This document shows, piece after piece, positions 1-6,687 of a stretch of DNA of 6,863 nucleotides (positions are counted from its first letter, which is position 1; every line of letters begins with the position of its first letter). Position numbers and translations under genes: made by a program. The notes below the pieces were generated by a model. It saw only the letters and a program-made list of their open reading frames with translations. It ran no database searches and was not told where the DNA came from. This DNA comes from Chloroflexota bacterium (lineage in GTDB: Bacteria; Chloroflexota; Anaerolineae; UBA3071): NCBI GenBank assembly GCA_014383605.1, contig JACNHM010000428.1, forward strand, positions 1-6,863, given 5' to 3'.

Positions 1-1228
1 CCTCGGCCACGCGGGCCACGGCCACCATGTAGGCCCCCATGCGGTTGTGGACCTGGTGCTTCTGCACCATCTCGTGCACGGCGTGGAAGGCCTTGGTCAT
101 CTTCTCATCCAGTTGCTCGTAGACCTTCTCCAGCTTCCAATAGAAGTCGTAGGCATTCTGCACTTGCTCGAAGTAGGAGACGGTCACGCCGCCGGCGTTG
201 CACAGGAAGTCGGGGATGATGTAGACGCCGTTCTGGCGCAGGATATCGTCGGCTTCCGGCGTCGTAGGGCCGTTGGCCAGCTCGGCCGAGATCTTGGCCT
301 TGATGCGCGGTGCGTTCTCGGCGGTGATGACGTTTTCCAGCGCCGCCGGGATCAGGATGTCCACGTCCAGCTCCAAAAGCTCCTCGTTGCTGATGTTCGT
401 GGCCCCAGGGAAATTGACGACGGAGCGAGTCGCTCTCTTGTGGGCGACGGCAGCCTCGAAATCGAGTCCCTCGGGGTTGTAAATGCCGCCTTTGGAGTCG
501 GACACTGCCACCACCTGGGAGCCGAACATCTCGACCATGAGCTTGTGAGCAAACTGGCCGGCGTTGCCGTAGCCCTGGATGGCCACCGTAGCCTGGCTCA
601 GACCAATGCCCAGCACCTCGGCAGCCTCGCGGATGCAGTACATGCCGCCTCTGGCTGTGGCGTCGCCGCGCCCTGCCGAGCCGCCCAGCTCCAGCGGCTT
701 GCCGGTGATGACACCGGGCACGTTGTAGCCGGTCATCATGCTGTACTCGTCCATCATCCAGGCCATGACCTGGGAATCGGTGTACACGTCCGGCGCTGGC
801 ACGTCGGTCTCGGGGCCGATGTAATGGCCCAAAGCACGGATGTAGCCGCGGCTCAAGCGCTCTAGCTCAAACTTGGACATTTCCTTGGGGTTGCAGATGA
901 CGCCGCCCTTGCCGCCGCCCAGGGGAATGTCCACCACGGAACACTTCCAGGTCATCCAGGCCGCCAGCGCCCGCACCGTGTCAATGGTCTCGTCGGGGTG
1001 GAAGCGCAGCCCGCCCTTCGTGGGGCCGCGGGCGTCGTTGTACTGCACGCGAAAGCCTTTGAAGATCCTGACGCTGCCATCGTCCATTTTCACCGGGAAG
1101 GTGACGTGGAATTCACGCATCGGTTCCCGCAGGAAGAGGCGCATCGGCTCTTCCAGGTGCAGCAACTTGGCTGCTTGATCGAACTGTTGCTGGGCGATCT
1201 TGAAAGGATTCAATTCTTCTTTGGACAT
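1..1228 (-). CDS. gdhA: Glu/Leu/Phe/Val dehydrogenase family: glutamate dehydrogenase (3' end cut by window edge)
   Basis: Reading the minus strand from the ATG at 1228 gives 409 codons with no stop before the window edge. The product should be a cytoplasmic hexameric glutamate dehydrogenase that interconverts glutamate with 2-oxoglutarate plus ammonia using NAD(P). The N-terminal substrate domain has GPTKGGLRF at residues 69-77, WKCS at 94-97, the glycine-rich PLGGGKGG at 102-109 with the expected catalytic lysine K107, and PAPDV at 144-148 with the conserved aspartate D147. The Rossmann domain has GYGNAG at 219-224, then AVSDSKGG at 241-248. D244 at the end of that strand fits NAD preference, but this is an inference. 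[11 protein letters not shown] follows at 344-354. The family usually ends near 415-425 residues, so only about 10-15 residues are missing. The start is supported by an AAGGAG ribosome site six bases upstream. The family is certain; glutamate rather than leucine or phenylalanine as substrate is very likely from the overall similarity. Confidence 0.95.
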   Translation of the reverse strand, partial: MSKEELNPFKIAQQQFDQAAKLLHLEEPMRLFLREPMREFHVTFPVKMDDGSVRIFKGFRVQYNDARGPTKGGLRFHPDETIDTVRALAAWMTWKCSVVDIPLGGGKGGVICNPKEMSKFELERLSRGYIRALGHYIGPETDVPAPDVYTDSQVMAWMMDEYSMMTGYNVPGVITGKPLELGGSAGRGDATARGGMYCIREAAEVLGIGLSQATVAIQGYGNAGQFAHKLMVEMFGSQVVAVSDSKGGIYNPEGLDFEAAVAHKRATRSVVNFPGATNISNEELLELDVDILIPAALENVITAENAPRIKAKISAELANGPTTPEADDILRQNGVYIIPDFLCNAGGVTVSYFEQVQNAYDFYWKLEKVYEQLDEKMTKAFHAVHEMVQKHQVHNRMGAYMVAVARVAE

Positions 1229-1234
1229 GGGGTT

Positions 1235-1240
1235 CTCCTT
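1235..1240 (-). promoter_or_regulatory. Ribosome binding site of the glutamate dehydrogenase gene
   Basis: The minus strand reads AAGGAG here, with six bases between it and the ATG at 1228. It is the strongest Shine-Dalgarno match close to any start in the window, and it fixes the dehydrogenase start. A second anti-SD-like AGGAGG lies further up the leader at 1315-1320. The nearest ATG in its direction (1289) is 25 bases away, so that second site is probably not used for translation. Confidence 0.85.
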
Positions 1241-1258
1241 TGCACATGTTTTTGACAT

Positions 1259-1286
1259 AAAAAACCTCTCGGCGTAGCCGAAAGGT
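1259..1286 (-). terminator. Intrinsic terminator-like hairpin in the leader of the dehydrogenase gene
   Basis: On the minus strand, bases 1286-1277 pair with 1273-1264 as a ten-position stem with one C-A mismatch (1268/1282) and a three-base loop (1274-1276). A run of six T (1264-1259) begins at the last base pair of the stem. This is the classic intrinsic terminator shape. The T-run ends 18 bases before the ribosome site and 30 bases before the start codon. Any transcript from the promoter at 1367-1395, or read through from the upstream operon, must pass it. It may therefore be an attenuator of the dehydrogenase gene. Alternatively it may simply end the upstream operon if the dehydrogenase promoter overlaps it. 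Confidence 0.7.
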
Positions 1287-1366
1287 CATTTGAAAGATGA
1301 GAAAAGGCCCGACACCTCCTTGTGAGCGGGGATGGACTTGTCAAGGGCGCACCTGCGATCGGCGCG

Positions 1367-1395
1367 ATTGTACCACAGTGCGAGCATAGCGCCAA
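1367..1395 (-). promoter_or_regulatory. Sigma-70-type promoter, probably for the glutamate dehydrogenase gene
   Basis: The minus strand has TTGGCG (1390-1395) as a -35 box, 17 bases of spacing, and TACAAT (1367-1372) as a -10 box. TGG directly precedes the -10 box, giving an extended -10 (TGnTACAAT). The -35 matches the consensus at four of six bases and the -10 at five of six. Transcription would start near 1360 and give a leader of about 130 nt. A TTGACA at 1339-1344 looks like a better -35 alone but has no -10 at the right distance. Confidence 0.6.
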
Positions 1396-1437
1396 ACCAC
1401 CGCGGCCATTTGTGCGCGGTGCTGGCGTGCTTGGGTC

Positions 1438-1503
1438 GTCGCCTGGTCAGATGGTCGCGTCGTCAGGTGATTTGCCGATGACGGGACTGACCGACCAGGC
1501 GAC
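1438..1503. repeat. Inverted repeat, 11-bp perfect arms, downstream of the ABC operon
   Basis: GTCGCCTGGTC at 1438-1448 is matched by its exact reverse complement at 1493-1503, with 44 bases between them. A smaller stem sits inside (CGTCA 1461-1465 with TGACG 1479-1483). The right arm begins five bases beyond the stop codon of the DUF4340 gene (1509-1511), so in the operon mRNA this would fold at the 3' end. No T-run follows, so it is not a standard intrinsic terminator. It could protect the mRNA 3' end, be a factor-dependent termination site, or be a remnant of a dispersed repeat. It shares the 9-mer CCTGACGAC with the element at 5429-5518. Confidence 0.6.
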
Positions 1504-1508
1504 CACGG

Positions 1509-2477
1509 CTACGACGAGCTTGTGTTATCCTCCGGTGTCGGCGTCGGCTCCACCTGAAGGAAATCCTCGCCTGTCTTCTCCACCCACTGCCTGCCGGTGT
1601 ATTCAGAGCCCCGCACGTAGTAGGGCGACTCGGAGGAGATGACGACGTAGCTTTTGTCGGTGGGGTCTTGGGCCCCCACGCGCAGGGTGATGGTTTTCTC
1701 GTCGGTCTCCAGAGTCACCTCGGCCTGCGGCGCGTCCATCCCGTAGGCGGCTTGCGCTTCCTTGCCCAGCGGCCTGAGCATGGTGACCGCCGCGGCCTGC
1801 CGCACGGCGGCGCCGACCTTCACGTCGTCCAAGATTTCGTCCTCGGCCAGCCCGGCCATGCTCCACTGGCCGGCGTCATCCTTCGTGAAGACAAACGTGC
1901 CATTGCCGTTTTCCAGCGTCATCTTGGTGACGTCCTCCTGTGGGACGCTCAGGTAGACCGTATCAATCCAGGAGGCCGCCGCGACGTTGGCCTCCCAGAT
2001 GGTGATATCGTTGGTCAGGTACGTCTCGTTCCGGTCAGCCCGGCGGAAATGGGTAGCGCCGTAACTGGGCGAAGAGCCCAGGTAGAAGGCCTGCTTCGCT
2101 CCGTCGGCGGTCTCGAACTCTATGCGCCGCTGGAAGTCGTCGGGGGCGACCTGGAGCTGCTTGTGGCTGGCAGCGGTGCGGGTCACCAGCCGCGCCGTGG
2201 TGAGGCCCACGATGTCTTCCAGCAGGGGCGTGACTTTGTCCGCCTGGGCGGGGTAGTCGTCCGCTTCGGGCAAGACCCACTCGCCGGTGACTTTGCGTAA
2301 GGCGATGGACTTGCCCTCGGCGTCGGCGATGGTCAGGCCCACGATGTCGTCGCTCGCCAGGTCGGCGAAGAGCGGCTCGCTCTGGCCGGTGGCCGCCGAG
2401 CGGGGCCAGAAGACGATGACGCTGAGGATGATTTGGACGGCCAGGATGCCGAGTAGGATTTGATGGTGGCGTTTCAT
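1509..2477 (-). CDS. Membrane-anchored DUF4340-type protein, third gene of the ABC exporter operon
   Basis: This is a 322-residue protein with a short basic N-terminus (KRHH), one hydrophobic helix at about residues 7-24, and a soluble remainder that should lie outside the cytoplasmic membrane. It ends in a proline/threonine/serine tail (VEPTPTPEDNTSSS). The pattern of a GEWVLP strand, a ADKVTPLLEDIVGL helix (79-92), a DDFQRRIEF strand and a YLGSS turn resembles DUF4340, a family commonly encoded beside GldG-like ABC transporter genes. The fold seems to occur twice: residues 44-155 and 183-290 align by eye in the same order of elements. The start is supported by AGAGGT at 2483-2488, five bases before the ATG. 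The gene follows the permease/GldG gene after a 55-base gap and is presumably co-transcribed with it. It probably works as an accessory or substrate-handling subunit of the exporter; its precise function is not known. Confidence 0.85.
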   Translation of the reverse strand: MKRHHQILLGILAVQIILSVIVFWPRSAATGQSEPLFADLASDDIVGLTIADAEGKSIALRKVTGEWVLPEADDYPAQADKVTPLLEDIVGLTTARLVTRTAASHKQLQVAPDDFQRRIEFETADGAKQAFYLGSSPSYGATHFRRADRNETYLTNDITIWEANVAAASWIDTVYLSVPQEDVTKMTLENGNGTFVFTKDDAGQWSMAGLAEDEILDDVKVGAAVRQAAAVTMLRPLGKEAQAAYGMDAPQAEVTLETDEKTITLRVGAQDPTDKSYVVISSESPYYVRGSEYTGRQWVEKTGEDFLQVEPTPTPEDNTSSS

Positions 2478-2495
2478 GGCTTACCTCTCGTAATG

Positions 2496-2523
2496 CGTAA
2501 AACGTAAAACGTGAAACGTAAAA
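2496..2523. repeat. Heptamer tandem repeat, four copies of CGTAAAA with one variant
   Basis: On the plus strand the units are CGTAAAA, CGTAAAA, CGTGAAA and CGTAAAA, followed by a further CG. The array fills about half of the 55-base gap between the permease/GldG gene and the DUF4340 gene. It stops seven bases short of the DUF4340 ribosome site. It is much more AT-rich than its surroundings. Slippage could change its length, and so the spacing between two co-transcribed genes. Similar heptamer arrays occur in intergenic regions of several large bacterial genomes; whether this one is part of a genome-wide family cannot be told from one copy. Confidence 0.85.
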
Positions 2524-2532
2524 CGCGGTGCG

Positions 2533-5406
2533 TTATTGGTCATTGGCCATTGTTAATTGGATCGGTTGCTCGTTGCGGCGCCGGGCGCTCCACAGCACGC
2601 CGATGACGATCAACGCCAGCAGGGCGATGGCGTAGTTGGTGCCTTCCCACAGCGATTGCTCGCTCTCGGTCATGGGGTTGAGCACCCGTGCGTAGGTTCC
2701 CCGCGAGCGGATGTTGAGCAGGTCCAGGTCCTCCGTGGCCCAGGCCACCGCATTCTGTACCAGCTTCAGACTGTTGAGGTAGCGGTCCATCGTGAGCCGG
2801 GAGGAGATGTCGAAGACGGTGTCGTCCAGGAATTCGGCGCTGCCAAACACGATCAGCCGCGCTGTGTCCGGCGAGGCCTCGATAGTCCCCGGAATGGGTT
2901 CATCAGGTGCGGTCTCTCCTTCGCCGGCGTCCGCGGCGAAGGGTGAGGGCTTGTCCTTGAAGAAGCTCTCGAAGGAGCCCTGGAGGGAGACAGCCAGCGT
3001 GCGGGGGGCTTGCTCGCTCCCCACGGGGAAGCCCAGGCCTGGGTAGAGATCGAAGTTGGGTTGGATGTTGATGTCGGCCTGCGTCCAGGAGGCGGGGCTG
3101 GATTGCAGCAGCGTTGTGACCTGGCGATCAGCATTTTTGGCCTCGTCAAGGGTGATGGGCGAGGCCCAGCTGAGTGTCACGGCGGGCAGGTTGGAGACGA
3201 TGGGGTTGCCCGAGGCCATGCCATCGGCGCGCACGTCCACGAAGAAGGGGTAGTCCACGGCCTGGATCTCCTGCACCTGGAAGCCGCCTACCTGTCGCAC
3301 GACCGGGATGGGGAAGGGCTCGTTCTGCGGGTCCAGCACCAGCGATTCCTCGACCTGGATGCCGTAGCTGGCCAGCATTTCGCGCAGGCCGTCTTCCAGA
3401 GGCTTCAGCGCCAGTCCGCCGGCGAACTGATCAAGGCTGATGCCGTAGTTGCCGGCGGCCACCACGACCGAGCCGCCGCGCATCAGGTATTGGTCAATGG
3501 CGAAGCGCTCCTTGTCGGTCAGGCCCTGCGGGGCGACGACCGCCAGCACGTCCACGTCCGCCGGCACCTGCCCGCGGCTCAGGTCTACGTTGCGCACCTC
3601 GTACTCCTGGCGCAGGGCCGCGCTCAGCTCCTGCCAACTGGACAGCGGCGGCTGCGTCTGCCCGAACATATCCTGCGTCGGCTGGGCCGGCGGCGTCCAC
3701 AGTCCCACCACCTGGAGGAAGCCCGGTGAGGCCCGCTTGAGGGTCGCTTCGATGGCCGTGCGCACGTCCGCCTCGCTCAGCTCGCCGGAGGGATAAACCA
3801 CCTGCGCCTGATCGCCGGCCTGCAGCAGCATGTGCAGGTAGTAGCTTTCGCCGGAGAAGAGCGAGGCCATGAACGGCTGCATCCCGTAGCGGTCGTACAG
3901 TCCCTGAGGCGTGATGGAACTGTTGGGATCGCTGGGGTCAACCATACTGTAGGTGAACTTGCCCGGGGCTTCGTTGCTGATGTCTCGCGCCACCTTTTCG
4001 ATGGTCGCCGGGACATCGGCCAGCCATGCCGGCAGGGTGTTCGGGGTACTGTAAAGGGTCAACTCGGCAGGCGTGTCCAGCGCCGCCAGCACCGCCTCCA
4101 CGCTCTGGAAGCCGTAGACCACCTTCTTGATGGCACTGGTGAGGTCGTATTCCAGGTTGCGCAAGCGCACGTCTATGTTGCCATCGCGCTGCGGCTCCAC
4201 CTCGATGAGGTCCTGGAAGTTGAGCGTCTCGTGCTGGTCGCCGTAGCGCACCAGGACGTCGAAGTAGGAGTTGATGATGGAGGTCTCGTAGCGCCCGGCC
4301 ACCTGGAAAGGCAGCGGCCGGATGCCGTAGGTCTGGTTGGCCTCGGCTTCCTTGTCCGGGTCTCTGGCCGGGTCTACGATGTCCAGCTCCACCCGGCCGC
4401 CGGAGGCGACTTCGTACTCCTGCAGCATGTCGCGGATACGGGGCACCAGCGGCGCCAGCAGCGGATGCGTCTTTTCGCTGAAGTAGCCGCGCAGCAGCAG
4501 CGGCTCCTGCAGATTGCCCAGCAGATCGCGGGTGGTCGGCGAGAGGCTGTATTCCCGCTGGGCTGTGAGATCGAGCCGCAGCCCGCGCAGCGGGTAGAGC
4601 CAGACGTTGAGCAGGAGCAGGTTGGCCACCACCAGCAGTGTGGTGAGGGTCACCGCGATACGGTGCGGCCGCGTGCGCTCGCCCGTGCTCCAGCGCTTGC
4701 TGTCCAGCGAGAGCACGTTGAGCATCAGAAAGATGCCGGTCAGCGAGAGGTAGTAGAGCAGGTCGCGCAGGTCTATCACACCTCGCTGGATGGATTCGAA
4801 GCGGCTGCCGGAGCCGATGGCCCGCAGAATCTCGCCGAAGCGGTCGCCCACGAAGTCGGTCACGCCGCCGGAGCCGAGCAGGTAAAAGAGGCCGCAGACT
4901 AGCACGGTCAGGATGAGGGCGACGATCTGGTTGTCGGTGCGGGAGGAGACGAAGAGTCCGATGGCCGCGTAGGCCGCCGCCAGCAGGATGGCCGCCAGGT
5001 AGCCGCCGAACACCGGGCCCCAGTCCAGGTTGCCCAGCAGCGAGACGGTGATGGGCAGGAAGAGGGTCAGCGCCAGGGCAACGACGACCAGAGCCATGAC
5101 GGCCAGGAACTTGCCCACGACCAACTGGATGGGGCGGACGGGCAGCGTCATCAGCACCTCCAGCGTGCCAGAGCGCTGTTCTTCGCTCCACTGGCGCATG
5201 GTCAGCGCCGCCACCAGGAAGATCATCATCAGCGGCATCCAACGGAAGAGTGGCCGCACGTCGGCGATGCCGCGGGCGAAGAAGGTATCCACCCAGAAGA
5301 AGGAGAACAGGGTGACCGCCAGGAAGGCGCCCACGAAGATGAGCGCCATGGGCGATCCAAAGTAGCCTTCGATTTCTTTGCGTGTGATGGAGAGTGTCTG
5401 TTTCAT
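2533..5406 (-). CDS. ABC-2 permease fused to GldG-like extracytoplasmic protein
   Basis: The 957-residue protein joins two parts that are separate proteins (GldF and GldG) in gliding Bacteroidota. Residues 1-235 are an ABC-2 permease with hydrophobic segments at about 18-43, 55-72, 96-124, 136-155, 161-179 and 214-233. The cytoplasmic coupling stretch EEQRSGTLEVLMTLPV (75-90) is typical of that family. A seventh helix (250-272) leads into RLDLTAQREYSLSPTTRDLL (277-296), the hallmark opening of GldG. A large soluble region follows, with VDVLAVVAPQGLTDKERFAIDQYLMRGGSV near 618-647 and VFGSAEFLDD near 853-862. A final helix (about 925-939) ends in a basic cytoplasmic tail. The mature protein should export an unknown substrate with the ATPase encoded upstream. 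The frame stays open to a TTG at 5517, but the first 37 residues of that longer version would be translated repeat DNA. The ATG at 5406 has GAGG eight bases upstream and starts with MKQTLSITRKEIEGYF, as ABC-2 permeases do. Confidence 0.9.
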   Translation of the reverse strand: MKQTLSITRKEIEGYFGSPMALIFVGAFLAVTLFSFFWVDTFFARGIADVRPLFRWMPLMMIFLVAALTMRQWSEEQRSGTLEVLMTLPVRPIQLVVGKFLAVMALVVVALALTLFLPITVSLLGNLDWGPVFGGYLAAILLAAAYAAIGLFVSSRTDNQIVALILTVLVCGLFYLLGSGGVTDFVGDRFGEILRAIGSGSRFESIQRGVIDLRDLLYYLSLTGIFLMLNVLSLDSKRWSTGERTRPHRIAVTLTTLLVVANLLLLNVWLYPLRGLRLDLTAQREYSLSPTTRDLLGNLQEPLLLRGYFSEKTHPLLAPLVPRIRDMLQEYEVASGGRVELDIVDPARDPDKEAEANQTYGIRPLPFQVAGRYETSIINSYFDVLVRYGDQHETLNFQDLIEVEPQRDGNIDVRLRNLEYDLTSAIKKVVYGFQSVEAVLAALDTPAELTLYSTPNTLPAWLADVPATIEKVARDISNEAPGKFTYSMVDPSDPNSSITPQGLYDRYGMQPFMASLFSGESYYLHMLLQAGDQAQVVYPSGELSEADVRTAIEATLKRASPGFLQVVGLWTPPAQPTQDMFGQTQPPLSSWQELSAALRQEYEVRNVDLSRGQVPADVDVLAVVAPQGLTDKERFAIDQYLMRGGSVVVAAGNYGISLDQFAGGLALKPLEDGLREMLASYGIQVEESLVLDPQNEPFPIPVVRQVGGFQVQEIQAVDYPFFVDVRADGMASGNPIVSNLPAVTLSWASPITLDEAKNADRQVTTLLQSSPASWTQADINIQPNFDLYPGLGFPVGSEQAPRTLAVSLQGSFESFFKDKPSPFAADAGEGETAPDEPIPGTIEASPDTARLIVFGSAEFLDDTVFDISSRLTMDRYLNSLKLVQNAVAWATEDLDLLNIRSRGTYARVLNPMTESEQSLWEGTNYAIALLALIVIGVLWSARRRNEQPIQLTMANDQ

Positions 5407-5428
5407 AAGCAACGCCTCGCTTCTCAAA

Positions 5429-5518
5429 CTTGCGAAGGTTGTGACTGGCCCTGACGACAGGTCAGTTGCCTGGTCTGAATCTGTTCTGGTTTCAGACCTT
5501 TTCACGAACCTTCGCAAG
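5429..5518. repeat. 90-bp nested inverted-repeat element between two genes of the operon
   Basis: The ends are perfect 12-bp inverted repeats, CTTGCGAAGGTT (5429-5440) and AACCTTCGCAAG (5507-5518). Inside are two further stems. The first pairs 5444-5447 with 5463-5466 and 5450-5453 with 5458-5461 around a four-base loop. The second pairs GGTCTGAA (5472-5479) with TTCAGACC (5491-5498) around 11 bases. The whole folds as a three-way junction on either strand. It occupies most of the gap between the ATPase stop (5522-5524) and the permease start (5406). No transposase, and no direct duplication at its ends, is visible. It may be a small non-autonomous mobile repeat, a dispersed palindromic repeat, or an RNA structure that sets the ratio of ATPase to permease. 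Confidence 0.8.
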
Positions 5519-5521
5519 GGT

Positions 5522-6448
<927 letters not shown>

Positions 6449-6573
6449 AGGCTCTTTCCCCCGTCAGCAAATGTGCACAAAAAAAGGCAGTGTCCTAGAC
6501 GTGAGCATGGCAGGTCATGCAAGCTTACCGGGTGACCACGCTGTGCTCAGGTTCGAAGAGTCAATACCTTCTG
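6449..6573 (-). promoter_or_regulatory. Leader of the ABC operon with a possible nested stem
   Basis: This is the predicted 5' untranslated region between the inferred transcription start and the ATPase ATG. Bases 6502-6507 (TGAGCA) can pair with 6544-6549, and inside them GGTCA (6513-6517) with TGACC (6533-6537). A run of seven T on the minus strand (6479-6485) lies about 16 bases beyond the outer stem, too far away for a terminator. The stems are short, and no known riboswitch class is recognisable. Confidence 0.35.
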
Positions 6574-6579
6574 GCGGTT

Positions 6580-6608
6580 ATTATACGGGTATCGCGGCCT
6601 TTGGGCAA
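6580..6608 (-). promoter_or_regulatory. Sigma-70-type promoter of the ABC exporter operon
   Basis: The minus strand has TTGCCC (6603-6608) as a -35 box, exactly 17 bases of spacing, and a perfect TATAAT -10 box (6580-6585). Transcription would start near 6573, about 125 bases before the ATPase start codon. The -35 matches the consensus at four of six positions. Its first two bases lie inside the T-tract of the terminator that ends the preceding gene. It is the best promoter in the window and the only obvious one ahead of the three-gene operon. Confidence 0.75.
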
Positions 6609-6638
6609 AAAAAGACCCCCCGAATCATCAGGGGGCTT
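6607..6638 (-). terminator. Intrinsic terminator after the LivM-type gene
   Basis: On the minus strand a five-base C run (6635-6631) pairs with a G run (6621-6616) around a loop of about ten bases, and AAG/CTT pairing extends the stem. A run of seven T follows (6613-6607). It lies 50 bases beyond the stop of the permease gene at the right edge. It separates that transcription unit from the ABC exporter operon. Confidence 0.85.
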
Positions 6639-6687
6639 GGGGGAATCTGGTGCTCCCAGGGGGCGATGGGACTTGAGGACGGGTCGT

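Noticed and set aside
47..865. 272-codon open frame on the plus strand opposite the glutamate dehydrogenase gene
   Set aside because: The opposite strand carries the full glutamate dehydrogenase with catalytic and dinucleotide-binding motifs; this frame is its complement.
1210..1395. 61-codon minus-strand frame in the dehydrogenase leader, as a possible leader peptide
   Set aside because: It begins at 1395, upstream of the predicted transcription start near 1360, and no ribosome site precedes it. It overlaps the real start in another frame.
1438..1503. CRISPR or tRNA reading of the inverted repeat
   Set aside because: There is only one pair of arms with no regularly spaced direct repeats, and no acceptor, D or T-loop consensus of a tRNA.
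3832..4902. 356-codon open frame on the plus strand inside the permease/GldG gene
   Set aside because: It is antisense to recognisable GldG-like and membrane segments, with low-complexity composition and no domain pattern.
3938..5242. 434-codon open frame on the minus strand in another frame of the permease/GldG gene
   Set aside because: It is a +1/-1 shadow rich in A, G, P and R. The other frame encodes the membrane helices and GldG hallmarks.
5407..5517. N-terminal extension of the permease gene to a TTG at 5517
   Set aside because: The extra 37 residues are translated from the palindromic element, have no membrane or permease character, and the ATG at 5406 has its own ribosome site and a typical permease N-terminus.
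5429..5518. tRNA-like or att-site reading of the nested element
   Set aside because: The three-way fold lacks T-loop and anticodon-arm consensus. No integrase or direct repeat pair is in the window.
6472..6490. T-run in the ABC operon leader as a second terminator
   Set aside because: No stable stem directly precedes the run on the minus strand, and none fits on the plus strand.
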